DNA of 64,000 nt from Zhengitettix transpicula (Eukaryota; Arthropoda; Insecta; Orthoptera; Tetrigidae): positions 177,407,432-177,471,431 of the forward strand of contig CM073591.1 in NCBI GenBank assembly GCA_037074705.1, given 5' to 3'. Shown here one piece after another: positions 11,689-26,600 of this stretch. A model generated the notes under the pieces. The model did no database searches and was not told where the DNA came from. It saw only the letters and a program-made list of their open reading frames with translations. Within the stretch, counting starts at the first letter, position 1. Every line of letters starts with the position of its first letter. Both the position numbers and the translations under genes were made by a program.

Positions 11689-14600
11689 CTAGAAAAAGAA
11701 AAGTAATTGTAACTTAAAATATTAAATGTCAAATCATATTATTAGTGTACATTAACACTGTACTCTTATTAATTTTATATATTGAATTCTAATCTCCTAA
11801 TCTACTAGTAAATAATATATATATATATGTATGTATATATGTTCCGAACACAAATCTACACCCGTGGAACAAATTTGACCAAATATCGAACAGGTGTTCC
11901 TTTCTATCCGAAATTAATTACTGTGTGGGTTAAATACGACTACAACCTCCAGGGGCGGGAGTGGACGTGGTGGAAATTTTCAAAAATGTTCAAACGGGCG
12001 ATATTTGCGTCGGATAAATATTTTGGTGGGTCAATGAGTTTGATAGTGATACTCGCTATGTATTTTATGTATAATTTCAACCAATTGTCTGAATGGAAGG
12101 CGAGCACCCTTTGGGGTGGGGGTGGAGGAGTGTTTAAATAAATAACTCAAAACATCCGAGATGGAAGTCAAATGGATGTCACTGTGTATAATTATGAAAT
12201 TAAACCTGCAGTTTAGCCCCGGAGGCAGGGGTTGAAATTTACAAACAAATCGAACGGCCAATATTTGCGTGGAATAAATATTTTTCGGGGTCAATGAGAT
12301 TTATAGTATTTTTCCCGATGATGTTTGTGTATAATTTCAATCCCTTTTTGCATAGGAGGAGAAAACCCTTAGAGGTGGGGGTGGAGGTATGTTACATAAA
12401 AATAAGGAAGATACTGAGATTGGAATCGAATCCGAAATAATGGATATCGCTGTTTTAATCATAACATTGAACTTGCCATTTGACTTGTTCTTGTACCCGT
12501 ATGAATGGAAGTGGAATGGTAAAATAATATGCGTCTGTTCTACATACAAATCTACACTCCTGGAGAAACTTTAACAAAATTTTGTACACAAGTTCCTTTA
12601 CAAATGGAAAAAACACTGTGAGGGTAATAAAGGGGATGGACGCGGACGAGGGTGGAACTTATCAATCAGGCTAAAACGACCTATATTAGAGTCGAATAAA
12701 TATTTTACGGGGCCAATGAACCTGGCAGTGTTTCTCCCGTTATTGTTTGTCTGAGTAAATTATTTATGTTTAATAATACGCAGACGTTGGAGACAATCAC
12801 CAAAGTAACTTCGCACGTGCGATAATTACAAATCTTAATGCGTGAAAAATAACTACTAATTTTGAATCATGAACGGAAAACATTATCGCATGAATCGACA
12901 CAGATTAAATAAATATTAATTATAACTCTTGACAATTCAACACTTAAATCGTCAGGTTTTAATTATTACGTTATGTACGTGAAAAATTTTCTACGTGAAA
13001 ATCGTTAGAAATATGTACAAAAAGATTAATAATGTATTTTAGTTGTTACGAAGTAATATCACCACATTTTACTAACGCCACCTCCAAGGATGATACTATA
13101 CTTCGAAAACAGAAAACTAGTGCATAATTTATTTTGCTCCTTCTATAACAGTGATTGTGGTTTAGTGAATCACAGTTGTGTGTATATGCAGTAGAGGTTA
13201 CTCATTCTTTCAGATATGGACGTATCTCTGTGTGTGATATAGTTACATTAGCCGCATAGACTTGTATACTTCTAAGAAAGGAAAATGAATCTACAAAAGT
13301 AGATACCTGAACTGTTTTAATAGTACAACTGTTTTGCGTAAATATTTTATAACCGAAAAACTGTCCATTTATAATGGACACTTACTTAATTAGTGGACCA
13401 AGCTAATGCTGAAATATTTTATTATTTAAGGAAAATGTAATATATTTAACTGTTAACAGAAATGCATCTTATTTAGCGATAACTTACACGTTCATCGATT
13501 AATAATGGATACTTTCCATACCTTGGCTTCGCACGAGCCACTATCATTGCGGCGTCAACAATCAGGGCTGGCAGGAAGTGGAGAAGCATCTTGTAGATGA
13601 AGTACACGGTGGGGCTACGTGTCAGATGTAAGGAGTAGGCCCATATAGACCGACTTGGAGGCACTTCCTTCCCGTAATGATAACAGGTGTCCATAAATCG
13701 CCTCCATGTGATTGGAGAGTCGGACGATGAAACGTAGTTATAAATGGGAGGATTATCAATGTACTGCAACCTGAAAATCAGAAAAGCAATTTAATTATAA
13801 TTAAAGTTACTAACACAATTCGTCGATAATCAATAACCCAATGATCGAAACTTGCGCAAAAGAAAGTTGGAATTTGTTTCTTACAATTTATTTTGATTTC
13901 CATTTAAATAGAATTTTTCAAAACCACTGTTGAAACTACCGACTTCTTTTTCTGGTTTAGCACGAACATGTTCTGTCGTGTAGCCCATGGAATTGATGTT
14001 GCAGGTACACAGTCATAATGTTCTACAGTATTTTTCGTTACTTGCTGGAAACCGGTGTATTCACGTTTTGACCGTTTCTACGGGGGTAATAAATATATTA
14101 TGGACCTAATGATATTGTAATGTAATGAATGTTCACGAAAGAATTAATAATATTTAATATTAAAATTAGCCACACGTTGGCACATCAAATATGTAATGAT
14201 CAACTGTTACTAAACAATTAATATGATTTAATAATGCCCATGTTAATGAATCTATTTATATAAAGGAAATTTTTAAATAAAGGACCATAAATAAGAAAAT
14301 TTATTTAAACTGACCAAACAATTAATTTATTCAATGCTCACAAATTTTAATTTTACAGATAAATATTTAATTCCCTTCTACGGCAATTATTATGTACAAA
14401 CAACTTTTTACTCTTAATCTCAGGGTCTTGATCTGGGCCTTTTAAATGTTATTACTCGATTTTAAAACAATCCAATTTCTGTGCCAATGCGCACTTATGA
14501 ATTTATTACAATTTATTAGTAAAAAAAAATACGAAATCTGACAACTATCTTTACGTTAACGTTTACAATTAATGTATTTTCAATTAAACTTACTGTTTTG

Positions 14601-17600
14601 TTGGTACCTGGGCAATCAATTTCTACCTGGTTCCGGAACACTTTCACACACACTTTAATTTTTACAACAGGCCTTATTTCTCACAGAATCTAACACTTCA
14701 CTTGAAAATTCGGCAAATTAGCTGTAACTCGAACGCTGCTCTGATCCGCAACAATTTCGTCAATGCGATCACGGTCCAACTCCTCCACGCTGACTTTGGT
14801 AAAGTTCAATCCGGACGAAAACGGTTGCTGCTTTGCAATATTTACTTATGCAAAACTTTACTGCTGTTCTATGTTCTCCAATACTTTAAATAATGCATTA
14901 ACAGAGTATAGTCTCTGCTGGAGTTTTAACTTTTGTTCCGTCCTAGACTGAATTCTATCGCCAACTAACAACTTGTACCTCCGTCTCAGCGCGCCATGTC
15001 TACAATACCTTAGGCCTCGATTATTCACCATTCTCGTGTTTAATCTGTGTGTTCGCCGATAACAATTCGAGTTCAACAGTTCTCTTAATTATTTATTATT
15101 AATTGCCCTTTTAATTATCACAAGATATATACTGACTATATAAGACAAATTATAAATAAACAACAGTCATTAGAAGTCAGAAAATGTTATTTATTGAAAA
15201 TTACGCTACGTTTCGTTGCTAATTAGCGATCTCTTCAGGAAGGCCCTTTTTGAAAAATTTTAATAGTCGAGAACCACTCTGACTATCAAAATTTTGTAAA
15301 ACGTCATACCTGAATCGCAAATGAGCGACAAAATGTAGTGGAATTTTTCAATAATTTTTTTTCTGACTCCAAATGGCTATTGTTTGTTTATAAATTAAGA
15401 ACATATTCAAGGTTTGTTGGAATAATGAATTACATGGGTAATTCCTATAATAAGAAAATTAACGGGATATATATATATATTCTTGTTTAATTGAAACTGT
15501 GTTTTATCAATTATTTAAATGATTCATGTTATCTATAGAGATTATTACAAAAATTTTGACGTTTTTACAATTGAAATTAATTAATTTTATAAAATTTATT
15601 AACTATTTTTAACATTCAAATTACTACTGTTTAAAAGAAAATGGCGGGAAAAATATAAAATACAAAGTAATTGCAAATGTAATTTTCGAGCACCCTGTAC
15701 GTTGTTACTAAATTATAATTTAAAATGAAAAAATTTGTACGCCTGATTTTGAGTTTTATCAACTGACAAGTGCAGTTGTGTCTCTCTAGGCTCTTCTTCA
15801 CACCTGAGGAAAGGAACAAGGATCGCAGAAACGTTGTGTGGTATTTATATTATCACTTTTTTGTCAGAATTTGCTAACTTTCTTATTCATTAAATTTACT
15901 TGGAACTTAAGTTTATACGTTTCTTGTATTCAACTTACCTTTGACTATTTTTACAATTCGAAATCACAAAATACTTCTTTAACTATATTCTTTTGGAAAA
16001 AAATTATTATTTTTATATGAAACATTTGTAATTATCAACACGCAAGTTGATTTACATTATTAATTTTTTGTTACAGTTGAAATGATTGAAACTCCAAGTC
16101 TGGAAAACCTAGTATGAACAGTGAACTTTTCATTCTTCTTCATCAATGTGTAAAATAATATCCGTGTGTTTGTTTCTCGATAGTCAGTACCATGTATTCA
16201 ACGTTATGTAGAATTTGCTTTACTCGTTTCCAAATTTTCATGGAAAAGTAGTGAAATGTCGCAATTTTAATACTAGACATAATTAATTATTTTATTTTAT
16301 TTTATTTTGAAAAACGAAGCTTTCGGCAATAGTTACAGAATCATCCATATAGAAAACTGAAAATATTAACAAAAAGCACTTAAATGTGACATATATATAT
16401 GATTCTTGTTAAATTGGCTATATGTTTTATAAATTATTTTATTTCATTCTATTCATCCTACTGCAATTAAACTTTGGTGAGTTGTGCGCACCCCCTCGAA
16501 GGTTTCAGTCGGTCTTCCGAAACGTTAGGCAGATCCCAAGGGGTGAAGGGGATGAAATTTAAAAACATGATATAACGGCCGATTGTTGATTAGTTACTTT
16601 CTCTGGTCTATGTGTTGAATAGTTTCTATTAAGATGTTTGTAGTGTTTAACTTCAACCCCTTCAAGCGCCAACAAGAGAGGGGTAGGAGGGACGTTTCAC
16701 AAAAATAACGCGGAACAACCGAGATTCGAGTCAAATCGGGGTTATGGATGTGGCTGAGATTAATTATGACAATCTTGTCTACGCGCGGTGGTGGGAGGGT
16801 CTGGGCGCAGGTAGAAATTTTCAAACAATGTAACGGGCCGATATTTGCGTCGAATAAATACTTTTCGTTTAACTCATAGTAGCGTTATATAAAAGTAACG
16901 CAAAAGCAACCGAGGTTGGAGTCAAATCGTCGGTTGTGGATATATGACAACCCGGGCATGGCCGATCACCCAGCCAGTTTATGAAATAAATGTTCTAGAA
17001 TGAAATTGTAATTTTATTATATTTAATTTTATATTTTTCGCACTTATCTTTTCACTAATTATTATATTATGTTTTTGAAAAGTCAGATTGTTTTTAATCT
17101 GCCTCAGTTATAGTTAAATAACACGCAAAAGTAATGAATGTCCCAAATCAAAGTAACATGTTTCACATAAATACATCCATTAGAACTTGCCATTCTGTAT
17201 TAATGAATCTTTGAAGTTTACGTCCTTTGCATAATAGGGATCACTACGTTAACAAATTCACTTCGTGGTTAACTCTCGTGTACCAGATAATCAGATGCAG
17301 GAAGTTACATGCATTGCTTTACCTGTTGGTGTGTACATCCCAGGCGGCGGCAACCATGCAGTTGACAGTCATGTCGACGGGCACGATGTTGGCCACGGCG
17401 TGTTCGTCGCAGCGGACCACCCTGAGGAGACCTACCCCCGCGGCCACCGTCACTCCCGTCGGCCCGTACAGATTATCAATCCAGCCGGCGATGGGCTCCT
17501 TCGCCGAGGCTACAACTAAAATAACGTTTCCATTCAGTCTATTTTCAAACCAACTAAGGTTTACGTGGTCAGTTGTCTAGCAATGAGATTATGTTTTCCA

Positions 17601-20600
17601 TTTTAATTATGTTGCTTGCATTAGTTGCAATTATATAAATTAATTAGGGATTGATTGAAGTTAGCACAGCCGAGGTCTTGAGAGAGCGCAACAAATCGGT
17701 ATAGTTTTGATAGTGTTATTTTTTTAATGAGACAGTCTACATGAGGGTAATCCACGTGGTGACAACTCCCCTTTAATAGAATAGGAAGGGATTGGAAAGA
17801 GGAGATGCGAAAAGGTAGAGGAAGGTAGCTTAGGGTTAACTAGAACCCCCGGGCTATAGTTTAAGGATTCGACCCAGCATTCGCCTAAAAGTGATTCAGA
17901 ACAAACCCTAGAAAATCTTCATCAGGTAGGTAAGTAGGTACTTGTCCCACGTCCTTCCGATGGCGCGAGAGGGGTTTGATGAGTTTGATTAGTTTAGGAG
18001 GCAGCTGGCCGAATATTCCAATGGGAATAGCAAACAACTCTTACGGTATGCCCAAGGTATACGAACCCGGAACGTACAATTCTGAAAGCAGGCCGAGGTG
18101 CCTCGGCTTATGGGAACCTTATTTCAAAAGCAGAGAGAGTAGAATGCATCCCAAAGGTAGCCCTCTCCGTCTCTCCAGAAAGGCTCTGCCTGCGAGAGCT
18201 AACAGCTGCTCTCACAGGCGTATCTCCGACCTCCGGGTTTTTTAAATAACAGGCTACATGAGTGATATCCACATGTTGGCAACTCCCCTTTAATACCATA
18301 GGAAGGGATTTGAAAAGGGGGGATGCGGTAGGGTATAGGAAGGTAGTCAAAGGTTAACAATTTGGAGAACATAATTGGCATTGTTTCTGCGAGATGACTT
18401 TATGAGGAAACGCAAACGTATAAAAGTTCTTGAGTGGTCAAATGTGCATGAGACCGCGTTAATTGGTAAAGGTCAGTATTCTTTCTGTGGTTTCCCTTGA
18501 AATAGTTCCAGACTGACAGAATATGAATATTTAGAACTTGCCAACATCTAAATACATCCGTGGCTTTCCTTGAATAGTAAGGCGTCCCCGCGGAAAAGCA
18601 ATTCTGACAAGGTCAAGCTTAAGAGTTTCAACTTTACAGAACCACTAGAATTTCGGTGTTATAAAAGACGTTTTTGGGTAATTTTTGGAATAAGACAAGA
18701 ATCTTGACTCGAAAATTCTCGGTTGTTCATCAGCATAATCGGTGTTTGAAATTGACGCCTGGATTTGAGTGAGAGGCAGTTAGAAATGACGAATACGACA
18801 TCAGGTGACTTTGAACATCACGCGTCTTGACTACTAGGCAGTGCTGATTCCCCCGTCGTTCTATCTCCCTCATCTCAATAAGTAAACTTTACTTGTTATA
18901 TATATTGATATTGTTTTTTCCAGTGAATAAATCTGAGTTCAAACAGCAAATTTCTAGAATATCTCCTTAGCGGAGAACTCAACCCATGCCTCCACTCTTC
19001 ACCTCGAGTATTCTTGGTATCTGGAGCAGTTTTTATTATTTTAGCGATTCCCGTTCAATGTTAGGCCAGGGTGGGAAGAGCTTACGTGAAAAATGAGATT
19101 GGTTTCTAATTTACAATTTTATGGTCGAATGATATTCAGCATACCGATTTATATGAAGACCATCCCGTATCGGCATCAGAGCGGGTGAAGCGAGAAGGGG
19201 AAATGGTTCCTGAGGGTTCGGTGATTTGAGATGAATTACGACGCTCGCGCTGCCACTTATGACATGTTCACGTGGGGTTAATTATAAAACTTCGGAATGG
19301 CAAAGGGATTAGAGCCGATTTCTATTTCAATCTCTTATAAATAATAAAAAAAGACAACGGCGACACTAAACTAGTGTTGTAATGTTTCATCTTTTGAAGG
19401 GGAATTTTACTGTATAATTTTTTTTATTTATTTATCTCTGAAAATATTTAATACTGGGGCAGGGTAAAATCAAATCAATAATTAATCATTTCAATTTTTA
19501 CACCACACACAAAATAAAAGATTACTTTCTTACTTTCATTGTCACTTTGGAATTTCCACCGGCTAATTATATAACTAAAAGAACAAAACGATGAAAATTT
19601 CTTACAGAGGTTTGTGGGCCCAAAATACAGTGGTCTGAGTTTCATAAAACGACTTTGACACCACAGTACATTACTGCCCACTGAAGACCTGGCAGGTAAG
19701 TAGCCTTCTCTACGTTGCAATCTCTCGTATGATGTTACTAATAACATCTTAAAACCGTTTGTCTTCCTCTCCGAAGGCTCAACTTCCAACAAAAACTAAC
19801 TTAAAACGTCGATGACTCCCCCATAACTGAAATCTCCAAAAAATTAAACTAAAAGTAACTCCTGTTTGCTCTGAAAGTTCCCTTCACACTTTCGTTTGCC
19901 GAAATTCCGCCCACAATATTCTGGGTAATTTTAGCCCATTTGAAGCTGATTTGAGTCTCCACAAATCTCAATATTGATTGAGGTCAGCCACGCGCCCTTC
20001 TGGGGTCTCATTGCAAATGTCAAGGTCTTGGGAACACACGTTCGTCACGGCACCAATTTGGCGATGCGTCTTGGTCAAACGTACTAAAATATTGTGAGAT
20101 AATATTAATGCCGCCAGACACTTCCCTAATTACAATCACAAAGGGAGGCCACCGTGACTACCTGAGAAGGGAGACTGAAGCCGAGAATATAAAATGCTCA
20201 CAATTATTACGTAAAATAAAATATATAAATAAAAATTAATTACCACAATTTGTTTTATCTCGCCTTTATGTGTATTCTTGTAGATCAACGAAATTGTAAA
20301 AAGTCCCTTTGCCAGCTCAGCGGCGAAACTCCAATAGGATATAATAATGTGCATAATATTACTTCGAAAAATATAACAACTTGAGTATAGATAGGGATGA
20401 ATAAGCTGACATATTCAGTCAATAATAATGACTCGTAGCCCCATGATTTTGCATATTTAGAATGGTTCTAGTAAGTTGACAGTCTCTGTCGTTAAACGGC
20501 CGAATAGGAATGCCCTCGACACAGAAATAGTTCTAAGTTTAATGTTATGACAATCTACTGGATCGACATCTCCAACTCCCATGAGCGCAAATATGAATAT

Positions 20601-23600
20601 GGAGTTAATTTATTTATAGTATGTAACCATGATTTTTGTTATAGTTTAAACGAGGAACATGCTACATTTTTTAGAAGTTCATTTTAGTTAAGTGACTTCA
20701 ACTTAAAGTGATTTATTTTCAATATACAACAAATCTATCACGAACGGTAAGGATTTAATTGTACGGAAACGCATGGAGGCATGTAAATGATTCAGTGTAG
20801 AAATGCGAACTGGTCAAACAAGTGTTTACTTTTGTAAAAGCGGAAACTTCAAGTGATATTTCTTCAGTCAGGAATTATTACTTTTAATGAGTAACGGAAC
20901 AAAATTAGATCGTTTCCGCGTGACCTCTGCAAGGTTGGAGCAAGAAAAAAACTACGAGACGTGGCCATGATTTACATTTCAAGCATTAACACAAACTATC
21001 AAAGAGTATGTTCGTATAATTATTTTTATTAACCTCTAAGCACACCACAGTACTACGCTTTGTTATTTGAAATGAAAGTGAAATTAAATTGATTAAAACA
21101 ACTTTATGTGGCAAAATATGAGTAAACAACCATTGCCTGCTATTGATATGTCACGACAATCAAGAGGTTTTTATGATTAAGGTTTGTGAGGTACGAAAGT
21201 TCTTTATTTCACGTGTGACTGAAATAAGGCACTCAAGTAAGAATATTTTCAACTATACGGATTTCGCAATTAATATCATATATAAATCAACGTAAAAAGT
21301 CTGACATCAACATAAGTTGCGAAACGTGTTATAAACACTTGGTACTCGTACTCACCCATTGCAGGTCGAACTATCGCCAGCGGAAGTCCTGCTCCTTCTT
21401 CTTTGACAACCTCCTCACTAACTGCCTTGGTGAAGACGTACGTGTTAGGAAATGAGCCGATAACCCTGAAATAAAATTTTTAATGTTACTGTTGCGAGTT
21501 AAAGTTTTGATAAACGAATCCCTCTCTGTTTTACTTCGTATAATTTCACCCACGTGAGATTCCGGACGAGTCCATCGTTGCGTAAAGTCTTACAGGTCTA
21601 TAATTGAATATTTATAATTATATTGCGCTTCTTTACGATTTTTAGAAGTTTCCAGTTAGTTCTTACTTTTTTCTTAAGATTTTTACATTTTCTAAAAAAA
21701 TTATTAAATAATTTTATTTAAGAGGATTGTTGCTTGAATAATTGTTATAATCATATACCTATACTAAATCGCCAATGATCCTTCCTCATTAAGTAAAAAC
21801 ACTTTATGAACTGTTTTTATAGAGTAACAGGCTACATGAGGGTAATCCACATAGTGGAAATTCCCCTTTAATAGCATAGGAAGGGATTTGAAAGGGGGGA
21901 TGCTGCAGTCTTCAAATACATAATGAAAACCATGTTTTACGGGCAATAAAATTACTACTTTTAGAGTCTAAATTATTTATTATACATATATTTACTTAAT
22001 AAAATTTATAATTTTTCTAGATTTTTTTCATTGTGACAGATTTTTCTATTTTAATGATGTAATTTTTACATATACTATTTCATCGATATATATGTTTTAA
22101 GTGTCTTATATTAGTATTTTTTATTTAATTTTCACACATATACTATTTTTTACATTTGGTTGTTAAACATTACTTAATTTCATACCTATGTAAATAATAT
22201 TTTCGAGTTCTCAGTAGAGGAACCAATAAAAAATCTAATTTATTATTAACTTATTTTTTGTATAAAAATATTTTTGTATTAATACTATAACGTTTCCAAT
22301 AACATATGATTTCTCAGTGAATTAATTTTTAAAAGACTCTCAGTTAAAAACCGAAAATATTTTATTAGAACGTTTTCAGTTGTTAATTTATATTTTCTGT
22401 AAGAGTCGAATATATACTTTAATTAATTTGTATCTCAACTTGCCTTTGATTAATGCAGTATCACTCTTCAATGTGTGCACAAGTCTGAGAGTGAAACCAA
22501 AACGATTTCCACAACAAGATTAGATTGCGAGATTTCATGTTACAAGGTTCCGTTACTAGAAAATCTTCATTGAATAATTGATTAATTTCGCCTTCATTTC
22601 TTGTTCAGATCATCACTAATAAGCAAACAATTGGTACAAGTTTGCAAAACACCTTGATTTGTTAATAGCTTTGTTCGTTTAGGATTTAACGCAACATCGC
22701 CCCATAGAAGAAATTCACCTTGAATATGTGAGAGGGGAAAGTTTTGAAATCAACGCTACCGAATAATATAAAAACTTTCCTAGTGAACGCCCAAGGTGAC
22801 ACCAATCTTCCACGTTCCGACGTTTGGGAACTTGTTTTTACGATGAAGGCATTAACTTACGAACAGCATTACTTACCATTATTTACACATGTCAACATCG
22901 TCTTTTCACTTCAATCAATTACTGAAAATTTATTTTGTATAAAGCTAACAGATAGAAGATGACCATTCCCTTAATTTACCGAGAAATCTTCGTTTCTGAA
23001 TGTAAAGAAATATGAAATTTATTGTATAGTAATGTGGACCAAGAGGAAGCAGAAAATTAGGTAGATCATACTACCAACGAATAATTAGTTTTTTGTGTTT
23101 TATTTATAATATTCCATATTTTAATTACGGATCGAATACGTCAACCAAAACGTCTTATTATTTAAAAATATTTCTTGTAAAAAGTAGAAGCAATATTCAA
23201 TAGATTGTACATAGACAGCTTATAAACAGTCTAAAATTATATAACTGCAACACTCGTTCAACAATATTAGGTAACTTAAACAAGAGTTTTACACATGGTA
23301 TCATTTAGTGACTCATTATGTAAATTAATGAACTGTGACGTACTCAGTATTCCACAGAGCCATTAGGGCTCGATATCCCCGAGCGAGACAATTTTGTAAT
23401 TTCAGTCTCCTGAAATGAGACCACTTTAGTCATATAATTACTAGTCCTGATTTTCAGTGCGATCAGGAGGAAAGCCTGGCTTCCTTGACCTAAAAGCCGC
23501 ATAAGAAAGCCTTAAACCTGGTTTATTAACACTGAAATGAACGTATTTCCAATTGAATCTTTATGAAAGCTTGTGTATGTATTTCTGTGTTGGTAAGAAA

Positions 23601-26600
23601 GGAAAAAATTATTATGTAAATAGGTTATGGACAAGGTAGTCACCTGACACCGGTTAGTGAAACCTTTCTCAGAAAGCTAGTTTTGCAGGAGTTATGTACT
23701 TTGATTTGTAGTTTTACTAAAACTTACGTTTTGGCAGGGTTAAATATTTCAAAAAGAGTATAATGATTCGTATTATACAGACGTTGTAAAGTGATATCAT
23801 ATTTGTCATCCCTTTAAAAGAGAATAGGTTTGCCTTGTTTTAAATAAATATTAATTAAATATTACTAAAAATTCCAGAAAATTATGGCGCCCAATGTGGG
23901 GCAATGTAATATACTCTCTGAGATTATATTTAATAAATTTAAACAATTTTTATTCGTTTTGACCTGTCAAATAAATATTTAAAAATCAATTTTTTTGGTT
24001 CTTGTTGAACAGTCAATATATTAAATAAAATGATTGAAATCTAAACATTTCCTTTCAAAATATTTATTTATGAGTCTTGATGAATATATATTTATATGTT
24101 TTAAATTTTGAACAAAATATGCGCTGTTAAATATTATTCATATATATATTGTAGTAATTAGTAATTAATCCATTGTTATAATTGCAAAGTAAAGAACTCA
24201 TTATTAGACTATATAAAGCATACACCGCGACACAGGGCGGCGAGACAAAAGAACCATTGTTGAGACGTACGCAGTACAAATTCTACGAGACGAAGACACA
24301 GTCAGCGAGGAGGAGCGAAACGAAAAGGTTCCAAGTTAAAATTTGAGTAAAAAGTTTTAGACAGTAAAATTCGTCGAACAGTTACAAGGAGTAACCTAAT
24401 AAATCACGCCACGATAAAAATCTATAAGTACCGTGACCGTCATCAATTCCACAGAGAGATAATTTGTAACAATCTGTCCAACCATTAATCCGGAAGGAGT
24501 TGCAGGTTCCAGTTTCCAGAAGAGAGACCCAAAAGTTTCGACAAGTGTTTTGTAACCAATTTAAATTCAGTGATATCCCCAAAAACGTGTGCACAGAAAA
24601 CCCCAAAATTGAGACCTGGTCGGCCGTAAGTAAAAGAACTCTAAATTTATTTGTAAACCATTTCATTAAGATACGTCAGATCGTTCTTCAATTAATTTCT
24701 TTTCTTTAATTATTTCTTTTCTTCAATTGTTTTGTTAGATAATTTAAATTCAATTCACCCATTTATCAAACCCAGTAAAGACCCTGAGATTTTAAATATT
24801 ATTGTGTAATTTTTTATAATGTATTTAACTTCATTAATAAATTTGATAAATTGTTCATAAAAATCTTCTTTTTATTCAGCCACAGCCATCATTAGTCTTT
24901 ACAGTTTATTATAATATATACATATCAATATTAATTATGTATATCAATTTATATAAGTTCTCAGATGAAAACAATCCTTTTACGTGTCACTCTAAATGTT
25001 TTTATATAACAAATAGTCTTCATATGACAGTAAAATACAAATTTAATCTCGTTTATGCACCTTTTTTCTATAAACTTAATATTGAAAAGTTTTTCCAACA
25101 TTCCACATGAAGAAAAAAAAATCTTAATCATTCAGGAATTCAAAGATATATCGGTTAAAGGACCGAAAATAGAAACGGGAAAAGAATTATTAAAATATGA
25201 GACGATAAATAACAAGCCAAGAAAACGAAAGCGAGAAGGAAAACCAATTTTACAAACAGTAAATAGTCGTTCAGAAGAAGTATTTACAACATCAAAAGAC
25301 TACTGTCGTAAGGCATAGACGCCCATTGTAATGTTTATTAATGGATAGGGGATTAATTTTGAATACTTTTAAGATATTTAAATTTCTAAAATAGTTGCTT
25401 TATGCTGAAAATATATAATTCAGGGAAGAATTAATCACATTAATTTATATTTTGTTAATAAAAATAACATTAGCTTCCTGCTATCATCATCAATTTAAAT
25501 ACCCCTGGCTATTTTACAAACACAAAAACCACAACAAAACAAAAACAGACAATTTCTGTCAGGGTTTGCTGGATCAAAATAGAATGGTCATATGGCTTTA
25601 ATAAACAGACTTTGATGGGATTATTTTCCAGTACATTAGCACTTACAGATCAAGTCAAGCCTTCGTAGATGTCTCGGGCGGACCCTGCTATTCCTCATAT
25701 TTCCTGGAAAATGGTCACTCAGCTAGCCTACAGGCTCCTTTCTTTCCTCAAAATCTCATTCTCCAAAACTATAATCATCATCCGAAACTTGTCTTCCATT
25801 CCAAAACTCTCTGACAGACAACTAAAAAAATCTAAATTCCTCTCCAAAACCCAACGTCTTTACAACTTTTCCAAAAGTAACTTATAGCATCACAAACAGA
25901 TTATTAACTTCTCAATATATTTTATTACGTAAAATAAAATAAAATAGCCTCCAATTAATTCATACCGCTTGTGTACACTACACCGTTAAACAACTATCAT
26001 CCCTCCGCAGTTAGATAGTGGAAAGCAGAATAACATTGGAAAGTTTAAGACACAGTTTTTCAGTAAAAATATTTTAAAATTAGTCACAAGCTGATTATAT
26101 GAGGCCGTATGTGAATAATATATATGTAGTCATTTTAACACTAAAATGAAAGCTTGTGATATGGGATAAGATGCATATTTACAGAGTTTATAGATGATAC
26201 GTGTGATAGAAGCTTCCGGAAATGCGAAAGGAAATATAATCCCAAGAATTGACTTAGCTCCTTCAGACACTGAATTAAGTGTTTTTTTTTGTAAGATTTT
26301 ATAAGGTACCAAACGTTTTATATAAATTTATCAAAATATTATTATTATATATAGTAAAGTCCATGGAACCGAGGTTATGGAGAAGTCGGGGCTTTAGCCT
26401 ACTGCGAACGTCTCTGTGGTGTCACCTCACAGTATTAAAATGGCGGCCAATATTCATTGTAAAATATAGTAATAGATACCTAAGCTTTGGAGTCTGCATT
26501 TCCTGGGTATTTCTTATCAAAAATCATTCTCCTCAATACGTTGCTTTTTAAAATTTTAATAAACGGTAATTGGGATAGGTTAAAACGAACCAATGTTTTA

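Noticed and set aside
13473..13521. gtaagt at about 13490 as the exon 6 donor
   Set aside because: It would add LLIDER residues and then hit a stop after joining exon 7. The gtatgg donor at 13521 restores KPR|LVQGYKKIHR.
14702..15076. Three overlapping frames on both strands as a small gene
   Set aside because: No domain, no splice support, lies in FAR intron 5.
17227..17580. Plus-strand open frames at 17227-17580 and 17265-17519
   Set aside because: Antisense shadows of FAR exon 5.
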